Shown in pieces: positions 24,113 to 31,961 of a DNA stretch of 36,614 nucleotides. Source of the DNA: Candidatus Sulfotelmatobacter sp. (GTDB lineage: Bacteria > Acidobacteriota > Terriglobia > Terriglobales > Acidobacteriaceae); contig JASHOT010000262.1 in assembly GCA_030040965.1 (NCBI GenBank), forward strand, positions 1 through 36,614, written 5' to 3'. Below the pieces are notes generated by a model that saw only the letters and a program-made list of their open reading frames with translations, was not told the DNA's origin and did not search any database. The translations under genes and the position numbers were made by a program. The number at the start of each line of letters is the position of its first letter. The first letter of the stretch is position 1.

Positions 24113-24277
24113 CTATTGAATCGCGCTGCCAACTTGCGAGAACACATTGTTGGCATTCGAGCCGATGAGCCGGACCGTCCCCACAACAATTACGAGAATC
24201 ACAGCCAACATCACTGCGTATTCCGCAATGTCCTGGCCGCCTTCATCGTGCCAGAGCTGCTGTAGAAGTTTTCCCAC
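24113..24277 (-). CDS. Flp-type (type IVb) pilin subunit
   Basis: A 54-residue small protein. It starts MGKLLQQLWHDEGGQDIAEY and continues with a single hydrophobic helix (AVMLAVILVIVVGTVRLIG), ending in a short polar tail (SNANNVFSQVGSAIQ). The order charged leader, E-x-G-Q-D-x-x-E-Y and hydrophobic core is the hallmark of Flp/Fap pilins, whose prepilin peptidase cuts before the hydrophobic part, usually after a Gly that precedes the E-Y pair. The start is GTG 24275-24277 with AAGGAG four bases upstream. No tad assembly genes are in the window. It lies 184 bases downstream of the response regulator on the same strand, so the pair could control it. It is easy to miss because of its length. 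Confidence 0.88.
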   Translation of the reverse strand: MGKLLQQLWHDEGGQDIAEYAVMLAVILVIVVGTVRLIGSNANNVFSQVGSAIQ

Positions 24278-24461
24278 GGGGCTCCTTGTTACATCTTGCT
24301 AAGTATTTCTTCGGGGGGAAAGGCCAACCGTGTTGGACACTGCAGGCGTCTCCCGGATACAAAAACAATCATAGTTCCGCGACCGCAGCAATCCAATAGC
24401 ACCGAAGTGCCAGTGGTTCTCAGTTTGTTACCCCTGTTTTAAAGGCTGTTCCCGAGAGTTC

Positions 24462-25151
24462 TCAGGCAATACTCTTGAGCGGCAAGGCCTGATTCACTGC
24501 GAAAAGAGCGAGTTCCAGTCGGGTGGAGACTCCCAGCTTGTCAAAGATATTGCTCAGGTGATGCTTGACGGTATCTTCGCTGATTTTGAAGTACTCCGCG
24601 ATCTCTTTGTTGGAATAGCCCGCGACTACCGCAGAAACAATCTCGAGTTCGCGCGGCGTGAGTCCGAATTTCTTTTGCCGTGCTTCGTCGTTGGAGGATT
24701 GCATCAGGGTGCGAAGATACTGGACCAGATTGGAGACGCTTTCGCGCCCAACCCAATACTCGCCCGACATCACGGTTTGAATCGCCTTTAAGAGCAACTG
24801 CGTTGCGGAGTCCTTCAGCACGACTCCACGCGCGCCCAGTTGCAGCGCTTCGACGATCTGGCTTTTCTCTGCTGCCGCAGTCAACAGAATGACGCGCACG
24901 GGAGTCGCGTTGGCGGGCTGGCTCAAATCGCGCAACGCCTCAAGGCCGGGATGCTTCGGCATGGCCAGATCCAGAAGCATGATGTCCGGCTTGAGCTGCT
25001 TGGCCAGCTTCACCGCCTCGGCGCCGTCGGAGGCTTCGCCCAGGACTTTAAAATCTGACTCGGCCTCGAGCAGACGGCGCAGGCCGTCGCGGAAGATGGG
25101 ATGATCGTCGGCGATTACGATGCGGATAGTCTGCGGCTTTCTAGAATTCAT
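24462..25151 (-). CDS. NarL/FixJ-type response regulator
   Basis: A 229-residue transcription regulator. The receiver domain has the acidic pair in VIADDHPIF (about 12-20), the phosphorylated Asp in DIMLLDLAMPKHPGLEAL (D61) and the conserved Lys in GARGVVLKDSA. The C-terminal LuxR-type helix-turn-helix is LTPRELEIVSAVVAGYSNKE followed by IAEYFKISEDTVKHHLSNIF. A longer than usual linker (about 130-160) joins them. The ATG at 25149-25151 lies inside the last codons of the sensor kinase gene (11-base overlap), so the two are translated together. The gene probably controls nearby targets such as the Flp pilin gene downstream; that is inferred from order only. Confidence 0.93.
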   Translation of the reverse strand: MNSRKPQTIRIVIADDHPIFRDGLRRLLEAESDFKVLGEASDGAEAVKLAKQLKPDIMLLDLAMPKHPGLEALRDLSQPANATPVRVILLTAAAEKSQIVEALQLGARGVVLKDSATQLLLKAIQTVMSGEYWVGRESVSNLVQYLRTLMQSSNDEARQKKFGLTPRELEIVSAVVAGYSNKEIAEYFKISEDTVKHHLSNIFDKLGVSTRLELALFAVNQALPLKSIA

Positions 25152-26958
25152 GCGGCACCTCGCCCCGAGGTACGGTGATTTCCAATCGTGATCCTTGGCC
25201 GGGACTTGATTCTACCGTGAGTTCGCCGGCAATTAAACGCAAGCGTTCCTTAATAATCATCGGACCCTTGCCGATCTCATCCATTTGGCTTTGATTGAGA
25301 CGACCGGAAAATGGGAAGCCCTTGCCGTCATCTTCCAAGGTAAGATTCCACCTCTTTTGGCCCGATCCCAGGCGAACGAGAGCATGTTTGGCTCCGCTGT
25401 GTTTCCGCACGTTCACCAGGCCTTCCTGCACGATGCGAAGCAGTTCGCGGCAAACGCGCTGCGGCATGTCGAGTTCCTCGATATCGGTGACAAAACGTGT
25501 ATTGATGCCGGTTTCGCGCTGGAAGCGCTCGACGGTATCGTGCAGGACCCCAAGCAGCCGCTGGGCGTCAACGTCGATGGCCTTCATCTGCTGCATCAGT
25601 TCGCGCAGCTTCAGCACTTCCTCGCGCAAAAGGCCCTGGATTCGGCCCAGCTCCCCGGTGATCGAGCGTCCCGCTTCCGCCTGACGCCGCACCACGTCAA
25701 CCTGCATCTCGACGGCAATGAGCGACTGCACGGCACCATCGTGCAGTTCGCGCGCGAAGCGCGCACGTTCGGCGGCGCTGGCGCGACGGCGCAAGCGATG
25801 CAGAAGGTAAACGTTGTACACCGCCGGTCCCACCTGCTGCACCAGATTGAGCAGGAAACGCAGCTCCTCCTGTTTTTCTCCGCGCCATGAGGGATCGAAC
25901 AGAAACACCCGCCCACGCCATTCCGCGCCGAACAGGAACGAAACTGTGATCAGCGAGCGAAACTCTTGCGCCTCGCGCAAGCGGACCATCGACTCATCAT
26001 CGGGCACCAAAAGCGGGTTGCCATCGGCATCGAGCGCCAGGATGGACCAGCGCTCGCTGTTGGCCGCGGCGTAACACACGCCGTCGGGGAAATCCTCGAG
26101 ATACGTTTTGGCGTCGCGTGAGCCGGAATCGAGCCACCGAAATTCGGAAGACGCTCCATTCATCGGTTTGCCAAGTTCACCGACAAATACGCGATGACTA
26201 TGCGCCTCCTGTGCCGCCACGACGACTCGCGACGCGCCATACATTGACATGCATTCGCTGAAGATCTGCTGAATGGTTCCATTGAGTCCGGCTTCGACTC
26301 GAACTCTGGAGAGCAGTCCGGTAACGACGGCCTTCTCGGCCCGCAGATGTTTCTGCCGCTCCGCCAGATATCCGAGCAGAAGACCCATGACCAGCAGGTA
26401 AACCGAAAGCATGAACAGGCGTTCGGGATCGAACTCGCCGACGTTCACCTTCAGCCCGGTAAAAGCGCTCAGTCGCGAAGGACCACCGGGAGTTTCCATG
26501 ATGTGGAGCACCCACAGACTTTCGATCCAGAGCAGAGCCACCTCGGCGGCGGCGGTGCCCAGGGTTTCCCACAGCCCCCAGCGATAGGCGGCCGCGGCCA
26601 GAACGAAAAAGAAGAAAAGAAAAAACGGAGTGCGCGGTCCCTCGGCGAATATGGAAATCACCGCCGGCCAGATGACGTCGCCGGCATGGACCAACAGGCG
26701 AAAGGCGGCAGTAGAGCGCTGCCTCCGGCGCAGCAGCATGATGATCAAAATGCCATTGGCGAGATAGAAAACGAATAATCCGTACGCAGCCCAGGAGTGG
26801 CCGAGTTCGGTCGGATCCATGCGAATCGCGACCAGAGTGGAAACGGCAAGAAACACGCGCGCTGTCGCCAGCCAACGCTCAATCCGGCGAGTTTCCCCTG
26901 GATCCGGAGGAATCCGCAGCCTCCAGGAATCCTGGTAGCGGTCAGGGCTTGTATTCAA
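25141..26958 (-). CDS. Membrane sensor histidine kinase, NarX/DegS-like (HisKA_3)
   Basis: A 605-residue kinase. The N-terminal part has about 6 membrane helices (35-215), including ISIFAEGPRTPFFLFFFFVL. A GAF-like domain (about 235-385) follows. The dimerisation domain has the phospho-accepting His in ERARFARELHDGAVQSLIAV (about 405), the HisKA_3 form found in kinases paired with NarL-type regulators. The HATPase_c domain has LLRIVQEGLVNVRKHSGA (N box) and LTLEDDGKGFPF (G1), then ERLRLIAGELTVESSPGQGS. All key residues appear intact. The start is TTG 26956-26958 with GGAG about 10 bases upstream; the next Met lies inside the first helix. The stop overlaps the regulator gene. Confidence 0.9.
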   Translation of the reverse strand: MNTSPDRYQDSWRLRIPPDPGETRRIERWLATARVFLAVSTLVAIRMDPTELGHSWAAYGLFVFYLANGILIIMLLRRRQRSTAAFRLLVHAGDVIWPAVISIFAEGPRTPFFLFFFFVLAAAAYRWGLWETLGTAAAEVALLWIESLWVLHIMETPGGPSRLSAFTGLKVNVGEFDPERLFMLSVYLLVMGLLLGYLAERQKHLRAEKAVVTGLLSRVRVEAGLNGTIQQIFSECMSMYGASRVVVAAQEAHSHRVFVGELGKPMNGASSEFRWLDSGSRDAKTYLEDFPDGVCYAAANSERWSILALDADGNPLLVPDDESMVRLREAQEFRSLITVSFLFGAEWRGRVFLFDPSWRGEKQEELRFLLNLVQQVGPAVYNVYLLHRLRRRASAAERARFARELHDGAVQSLIAVEMQVDVVRRQAEAGRSITGELGRIQGLLREEVLKLRELMQQMKAIDVDAQRLLGVLHDTVERFQRETGINTRFVTDIEELDMPQRVCRELLRIVQEGLVNVRKHSGAKHALVRLGSGQKRWNLTLEDDGKGFPFSGRLNQSQMDEIGKGPMIIKERLRLIAGELTVESSPGQGSRLEITVPRGEVPHEF

Positions 26959-26994
26959 AACGATCGTTCTCCACCGAAGTGGCGGTTGCTGTGC

Positions 26995-27024
26995 ATATTA
27001 TTGAATGAGAGTGGCTTACGGCAA
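26995..27024 (-). promoter_or_regulatory. Candidate sigma-70-type promoter of the sensor kinase/regulator pair
   Basis: On the minus strand TTGCCG (27019-27024) and TAATAT (26995-27000) are 18 bases apart, each 4 of 6 matches to consensus. The predicted start point is about 30 bases before the TTG start codon. It is a resemblance in a suitable place, not proof. Confidence 0.35.
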
Positions 27025-27074
27025 GTCGGCGGTATCGGCAGGTTGTGCGAACGTAAATCCGGCGGAGTAGTGAA

Positions 27075-27090
27075 GGTTACTGGAGTAACC
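27075..27090. promoter_or_regulatory. Palindromic candidate operator between the divergent kinase genes
   Basis: GGTTACT-GG-AGTAACC is a perfect 7-base palindrome with a two-base centre. It is 47 bases before the plus-strand kinase start and just upstream of a possible -10 (TAGAAT, 27114-27119). A dimeric regulator, perhaps the NarL-type protein, could bind it. Confidence 0.4.
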
Positions 27091-27137
27091 ATCTTCCACA
27101 ATAGGATCGCATCTAGAATGGCAGACGGGGCTCGTTT

Positions 27138-28889
27138 TTGAGTACAAGATATAAAATCTGGCTGGCTGCAACCGGCGCAGCACTGGCAGCGTTGATCGTG
27201 GCTGCCATCGCGTTGCGTCAGTCATTTGCCCTGACCGCCTTCAGCGATATCATCCAGTGCCTGCTTCTGGCCTCGGGGACGGCCGCATTTGTTCCTCTCG
27301 CAGCACGCTCAGAAGGACGTTTGCGACTTTTCTGGTCATTGATCGCGCTGGGCATCGGTTTCTGGTTCACTTATCAACTCTTATGGACCTACTACGAAGT
27401 CGTCAAGCGCGTTGAAGTCCCGGCGCTGTTCGACGGCGATATCATTCTTTTCCTGCACATTGTGCCGCTGACGGCTGCTCTGACGCTGCGCCCGCACGTT
27501 TCGCGCGATGAATACGCCCCGCGCCTGGGCCGGCTTGATTTCGCGCTGTTGCTCGTCTGGTGGTTCTATCTCTACGTTGTGACCGTCATTCCCTGGCAGT
27601 ATGTAGTGGCCGATGCACCGGCTTACAGCCGCAACCTGAACACTCTTTATCTGGTGGAGAAGCTGGCGTTTCTTACGATTCTGGCGATTGGCTGGATTGG
27701 CAGCAAAGGCGATTGGCGGAATCTTTACGCCAGTCTGTTCGGCATGGGCTTGTGTTATTCGACCAGTTCTTATGTGGCGAACTGGGCTCTGGCGCGCAAT
27801 CTCTATTACAGCGGGAGTCTCTACGATGTGCCCTTGGCGATCGCGATGGCGTGGCTGACGTGGATCGGCTTGCGTGCAAAGGCAAAAGCTGCTGACAGCG
27901 ATGCGCGTGAAGTTTCGACTGTATACGGAGTGTGGGTTGCGCGCTGCGGCATGATCGCCGTTTTCTCACTGCCGCTGTTTGCGATTTGGACCATGTCCAG
28001 TGGTTCAATGCCGGCGCGTATTCGTTTGTTTCGGCTTGTCCTGACGTTGATCGCGGCGCTTGTGATGGGAGTGATGGTGCTGCTGCGCCAGCATCTTCTC
28101 GATCGCGAGCTGGTTCACCTTCTGAACCGTTCGCAGGATTCCTTTGACAGCCTGAAGCGGCTGCAGGCCCAAATCGTGCAGTCGGAAAAACTGGCGTCGA
28201 TTGGACAGTTGGTCGGCGGAGCAGCTCACGAACTCAATAACCCGATCACGGCTTTGCTGGGATACTCCGATCTGCTGAGCAGCACCCCATTGACTGCAGA
28301 GCAGCAACCTCTGGCAGCCAAGATCGGACAACACGTGCGCCGAACCAAGTCGCTGGTAGCCAGCCTCATCAGTTTCGCGCGGCCGCCGGCGCCGCGCACT
28401 TCTGTGGATTTGAATGCCCTGATGCGCACCGCGATCAAGCTCACGCAGAATCAATGGCAGGCTCTCAAAATGGAGGTGCGCGCAGAACTGGATCCGACGC
28501 TTCCCAAGATCCATGGGGATTCCAATCAACTGCTCCAGGTCTGCATACAGTTAGTCGGAAACGGTCTTCATTTTCTTAGCGAGCAGGGCGGCATAGGACT
28601 GAACGTTTCGACGCGCCACGATCGGGGCACGTGCATGATGGAGATTGCGACTATTCCGCTGGCGGCGGCAACGTCGTCAGACGGCGCAGTTTCCGCCGCG
28701 GAGCCGGAGGACAGCCTGGGCCTGAGCGCATGCCAGGGCATTCTGCAGGAACACCAGGGACAGCTTTGCTGCGAGCGGCGCACACCGGCCATTTCGGCAA
28801 TGCGGGTGGAACTTCCCGCCGATCCCACTCCAGCCAACGGAATGCAGTCTATGCTCCCGGCGCTGTGGCAATCTCGACCGTTCGCTTAA
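27138..28889 (+). CDS. Membrane histidine kinase with degenerate ATP-binding domain
   Basis: A 583-residue protein with about 8-9 membrane helices (residues 5-320). A coiled region and a HisKA domain follow, whose His lies in SIGQLVGGAAHELNNPITAL (about 363). The HATPase part is eroded. The N box is LLQVCIQLVGNGLHFL, with one Asn but no following acidic residue. The usual D-x-G-x-G (G1) box cannot be found: after METIA-like MMEIATIPLAAATSSDG there is an Ala/Ser-rich stretch. Only a G2-like SLGLSACQGILQEHQGQL remains. So it may not bind ATP, and could act as a partner or scaffold for other kinases. The start is TTG 27138 with GGGG 7 bases upstream; it is divergent from the other kinase. Its 3' end overlaps that of rlmN by 41 bases, tail to tail. 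Confidence 0.82.
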   Translation: MSTRYKIWLAATGAALAALIVAAIALRQSFALTAFSDIIQCLLLASGTAAFVPLAARSEGRLRLFWSLIALGIGFWFTYQLLWTYYEVVKRVEVPALFDGDIILFLHIVPLTAALTLRPHVSRDEYAPRLGRLDFALLLVWWFYLYVVTVIPWQYVVADAPAYSRNLNTLYLVEKLAFLTILAIGWIGSKGDWRNLYASLFGMGLCYSTSSYVANWALARNLYYSGSLYDVPLAIAMAWLTWIGLRAKAKAADSDAREVSTVYGVWVARCGMIAVFSLPLFAIWTMSSGSMPARIRLFRLVLTLIAALVMGVMVLLRQHLLDRELVHLLNRSQDSFDSLKRLQAQIVQSEKLASIGQLVGGAAHELNNPITALLGYSDLLSSTPLTAEQQPLAAKIGQHVRRTKSLVASLISFARPPAPRTSVDLNALMRTAIKLTQNQWQALKMEVRAELDPTLPKIHGDSNQLLQVCIQLVGNGLHFLSEQGGIGLNVSTRHDRGTCMMEIATIPLAAATSSDGAVSAAEPEDSLGLSACQGILQEHQGQLCCERRTPAISAMRVELPADPTPANGMQSMLPALWQSRPFA

Positions 28890-30051
28890 GCTGCCCGCAG
28901 GCGGCATAAATGTCGCGGCCTCTCGGCCGCCGCACAAATGCCGGGATTCCCGCTTTGATCAGAACTTGCTGAAAATTCTCGACGCGTTCCTGCGCCGGAG
29001 TGGAAAACTGGATGCCCGGTCCCGGGTTCAGTGCAATCAGATTGACTTTGGCACGCATTCCCCGCAAAAGCCCGGCGACTTCTCTTGCATTCTCGTGCGC
29101 ATCGTTCACATCGTGGAGAAGCACGTATTCAAAGGTAATGCGCTCCCGGTTGCGTAAAGGAAATTCTTTTGCCGCTGCGATCAATTGCTCCAAATCCCAT
29201 TTGCGATTCAGCGGCATCAGCTTCGTGCGCAACTCGTCATTGGATGCGTTCAGTGAAATCGCGAGCTTGGGACGAACCGGCTCGCGTCCAAAATCACGAA
29301 TGCGCGGCACGATTCCCGCCGTGGAGACGGTCATGCGCGATTCTGGAATGCCAACTTCTGCTACCAGCAATCTCACCGCCTTCATGAAGTTTTCATAGTT
29401 CAGAAACGGCTCGCCCATGCCCATGAAGACCAGATTGATTCTGTGTTCCGGAGGCGCGACTCTGCGATCGCGCAGCACGGCGCAGACCTGCCCGACGATT
29501 TCTCCTGCTGTGAGATTCCGTTTCACGCCCAGCAGCGCGGTCAGGCAAAAGTGGCAATCAACGGCGCAACCGACCTGGCTGGAGACGCAGATCGTGGCTC
29601 TGTCAAATCCGGCTTGATCCCGGTCCGGCGCTGCTTCGCTGCCGTTGTGCTCGGCCGGAGGGCCGGAAGCGGCAGTCCCCGCATATTCCGCCGTGGTCGA
29701 CGATTCTCCCGCTCCGCTGCCGTCTCCGGCCTCGCCACCATCGCCCTCCGGCATCCAGACGGTCTCGACAGTTTGACCATCGGTGAACTTTATGAGAAAT
29801 CGCAGCGTGCCATCTTGCGAAAGGAATCTCTGTTCGATCACCGGCAAGCCCACGGACAACCCTTGTGCGACCAGCTTCGTGCGCAATGACTGGGGTAGGG
29901 TCGATATCTGCTCAATCGAGTCAATCCCTTGCCGGTAGACGGCTTGGGCGATTTGCCGTGCCCGATAAGCGGGCTCACCGGCGCGCTCGATTTCGAGCGC
30001 GAGCTCTGCCTGGTCCATCCCGAGCAAATTGTTTTGCACCGCCACGGTCAA
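28849..30051 (-). CDS. rlmN: Dual-specificity 23S rRNA/tRNA adenosine-C2 methyltransferase RlmN
   Basis: A 400-residue radical SAM enzyme that methylates A2503 of 23S rRNA and A37 of some tRNAs. The iron-sulfur motif is VGCAVDCHFC (C162, C166, C169), and the methyl-carrying cysteine near the end is in DIYAACGQL (about C385). Other signatures: NLVFMGMGEPFLNYENFM, VSTAGIVPRIRDFG, LAISLNASNDELR and FEYVLLHDVND. Between the N-terminal domain and the radical SAM core there is an insertion of about 47 residues (103-149), rich in Gly, Ala, Ser and Glu, where most RlmN have only a few residues. The start is uncertain: TTG 30051 gives the longest frame, and ATG 30018 is an alternative; neither has a clear ribosome binding site. 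Confidence 0.93.
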   Translation of the reverse strand: MTVAVQNNLLGMDQAELALEIERAGEPAYRARQIAQAVYRQGIDSIEQISTLPQSLRTKLVAQGLSVGLPVIEQRFLSQDGTLRFLIKFTDGQTVETVWMPEGDGGEAGDGSGAGESSTTAEYAGTAASGPPAEHNGSEAAPDRDQAGFDRATICVSSQVGCAVDCHFCLTALLGVKRNLTAGEIVGQVCAVLRDRRVAPPEHRINLVFMGMGEPFLNYENFMKAVRLLVAEVGIPESRMTVSTAGIVPRIRDFGREPVRPKLAISLNASNDELRTKLMPLNRKWDLEQLIAAAKEFPLRNRERITFEYVLLHDVNDAHENAREVAGLLRGMRAKVNLIALNPGPGIQFSTPAQERVENFQQVLIKAGIPAFVRRPRGRDIYAACGQLKRTVEIATAPGA

Positions 30052-30199
30052 TCGATTGTCGCCAACCTTTACTTAAGTTATTGATTCTAAGAGGCCTAAA
30101 CTATTCTCGCACGCCCAGCTGGGGTGTGTAAAAATGGTGATGGGTTCTGCCAGCTAAAATTGCCGGTTTCATAATCTGTCTTCATAGCAGGTTGCCATC

Positions 30200-31477
30200 A
30201 TGCCACAGGAAGCTCGGAATATTCGTCGTCAGGTTCTGCCTAATGGTTTGATCATCATCACCGAGCAGATGGCGCATATCCGCTCGGCATCGATTGGCGT
30301 ATGGCTTCAGACCGGTTCTCGCGACGAAGCCCCCGAATGGAACGGTATCTCCCATTTTATTGAGCACATGGTTTTTAAAGGGACCCGGCATCGCACCGCC
30401 GAGGAGATCGCCCGCCAGGTGGATTCGATTGGCGGCAATATGGACGCATTCACCGCAAAAGAATGCATCTGCTTCAACGTCAAAGTTCTCGATGAGCACG
30501 TTCCGACCGCGCTCGATATTCTGAGCGATCTGGTGCTCAATCCGGTCTTCGATGCCGCCGACATCGCTCGCGAACGCGGCGTGATCATGGAAGAAATCAA
30601 GATGGACGAGGACAATCCCGATTATCTCGTCCACGAAATCTTCACCCAGAACTTTTGGAAAGATCATCCCCTGGGCAAGCCGATCCTGGGGACGAAGGAA
30701 ACCGTGAAGCGCTTCGAACGCGAAGCTGTTCTCGATGCTTACGCGCACCGTTTCGCGCCGGGAAACATTATCGTCTCTGCGGCGGGAAATCTGAATCACG
30801 AAGCGTTTGTAAAACTCGTCACTGATCATTTCGAACACATGAAACCCATGACGAATGGGTTTCATTCCTCCACACCCAAGATCGTCTCGCGCATTGTGTT
30901 GCGAAACAAGAAGGCGCTCGAGCAGGTTCAACTCTGTCTCGGCGTGCCCTGCCATCCCATCGCACACGAGAGGCGTCATGCCGGTTACGTTCTCAATACG
31001 CTGCTCGGTGGGGGCATGAGTTCTCGCCTGTTTCAGAATATTCGCGAACGCCAGGGATTGGCCTATTCGATTTACAGCGATTTGAATCCGTATCGCGATA
31101 CCGGATGTCTGGCGGTTTACGCGGGGACATCGTTGTCATCGGCAGCAAAGGTCGTGCAATCGGTGGTCAGCGAGTTTCGCAAGCTCAAGAATGAGCCCGT
31201 TTCCGAAGAAGAATTGCGGCGCTCCAAGGCCCAACTCAAAGGCAGCCTGATGCTGTCGCTCGAGTCGAGCACGGCGCGCATGTCGAATCTCGCCCGCCAG
31301 GAAATGTATTTCGATCGCTACTACGATCTGGATGAATTGATTGCACGCATCGAGGCAGTCAGTTCGGAAGATTTGACTGCTCTGGCGAATGAGTTCTTCA
31401 AGACCGAATCGGTCGCCGTGGCGGCGCTGGGCAATCTGAATGGGCTGAAAATCACGCGCGAACATCTCGCCTGCTGA
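30200..31477 (+). CDS. M16-family zinc metallopeptidase (processing-peptidase type)
   Basis: A 425-residue peptidase of the pitrilysin/mitochondrial-processing-peptidase family. The inverted zinc motif is HFIEHMVFKGT (H52-x-x-E55-H56), and the third ligand is in the downstream acidic stretch ERGVIMEEIKMDEDNPDYL. The second half has GGGMSSRLFQNIRERQGLAY, the conserved Arg/Tyr substrate-binding segment. No signal peptide is visible, so it may be cytoplasmic, like YmxG/PepR-type proteins found in many bacteria. The start ATG 30200 has AGG about 8 bases upstream. It is divergent from rlmN across 148 bases that contain a 7-bp hairpin at 30110-30128. A perfect 10-bp inverted repeat lies within the coding region (30840-30864). 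Confidence 0.92.
   Translation: MPQEARNIRRQVLPNGLIIITEQMAHIRSASIGVWLQTGSRDEAPEWNGISHFIEHMVFKGTRHRTAEEIARQVDSIGGNMDAFTAKECICFNVKVLDEHVPTALDILSDLVLNPVFDAADIARERGVIMEEIKMDEDNPDYLVHEIFTQNFWKDHPLGKPILGTKETVKRFEREAVLDAYAHRFAPGNIIVSAAGNLNHEAFVKLVTDHFEHMKPMTNGFHSSTPKIVSRIVLRNKKALEQVQLCLGVPCHPIAHERRHAGYVLNTLLGGGMSSRLFQNIRERQGLAYSIYSDLNPYRDTGCLAVYAGTSLSSAAKVVQSVVSEFRKLKNEPVSEEELRRSKAQLKGSLMLSLESSTARMSNLARQEMYFDRYYDLDELIARIEAVSSEDLTALANEFFKTESVAVAALGNLNGLKITREHLAC
30840..30864 (+). repeat. Perfect 10-bp inverted repeat inside the M16 peptidase gene
   Basis: TGAAACCCAT and ATGGGTTTCA flank GACGA. It encodes part of EHMKPMTNGFHSS between the peptidase halves. No T-run follows. It may form an mRNA hairpin or be a chance result of codon choice. 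Confidence 0.6.
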
Positions 31478-31608
31478 GCTGCCAACGGTTCCGGGCAAGA
31501 GCCGCGAAAGATCCCCTGTGTAACTTTCTTCCGGGTGACACATCCGATTTGTGCCCGCGGCAGAATGCTGTGGGCCTATCCAAATCCAAACTCATTCAGG
31601 GAGAAACC

Positions 31609-31890
31609 ATGAAGAAGCTTTGCAGCACTCTCGCGCTTGCCTGCATGCTCGGCGCTGCCCTGGCCGCCTTCGGCCAGGACGCAATGAAGCAGGACACGAT
31701 GAAAAACGACACCAGCCAGCAAGACACGACGAAAAACGACCAGATGAAGAATGGTCAAACGAAGAACGATAAGAAAGCCAGCAAGCCAAAGAGTTCCAAG
31801 TCAGGCAAGAAAGATACGATGAAGAAGGACGACATGAAGAACGATACGATGAAGAGCGATCAGAGCAAGGATCAGATGAAGCAGAACTAG
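31609..31890 (+). CDS. Secreted pentapeptide MXKDX-repeat protein
   Basis: A 93-residue protein with a signal peptide (MKKLCSTLALACMLGAALAA, cleaved near FGQ) followed only by low-complexity Lys/Asp/Met/Asn/Gln sequence with a 5-residue period: DAMKQ, DTMKN, DTSQQ, DTTKN, DQMKN, GQTKN, then a Ser/Lys-rich stretch (KASKPKSSKSGKK), and again DTMKK, DDMKN, DTMKS, DQSKD. This is the known MXKDX repeat family, common in envelope or periplasmic proteins of unknown function. The mature part is nearly all charged or polar and probably disordered; metal or polymer binding is possible. The start ATG 31609 is supported by GGGAG 5 bases upstream. It ends before a strong terminator. Confidence 0.85.
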   Translation: MKKLCSTLALACMLGAALAAFGQDAMKQDTMKNDTSQQDTTKNDQMKNGQTKNDKKASKPKSSKSGKKDTMKKDDMKNDTMKSDQSKDQMKQN

Positions 31891-31921
31891 TTGCTGTCGT
31901 GGCTTCTTGTCGTGGAGATCA

Positions 31922-31953
31922 GGCGCGGGCCCGAGGCTCGCGCCATTTTTATT
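31922..31953 (+). terminator. Intrinsic terminator of the MXKDX-repeat gene
   Basis: A 9-bp stem (GGCGCGGGC at 31922-31930 and GCTCGCGCC at 31936-31944, one G-T pair) with a 5-base loop CCGAG is followed by ATTTTTATT. It begins 31 bases past the stop. Its orientation fits the plus-strand gene; it also separates it from the convergent anti-sigma factor gene. Confidence 0.85.
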
Positions 31954-31961
31954 CCGCCGCA

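Noticed and set aside
24398..24412. TGGCACTTCGGTGCT on the minus strand upstream of the Flp pilin gene, resembling a sigma-54 promoter
   Set aside because: The GG and GC elements are one base too close for the -24/-12 spacing, and the stretch is better explained as a small hairpin with a TTCG loop.
31675..31890. Repeated units in the MXKDX gene considered as a possible CRISPR-like array
   Set aside because: The units are degenerate 15-base codon repeats in an open frame with signal peptide, ribosome binding site and terminator; there are no spacers.
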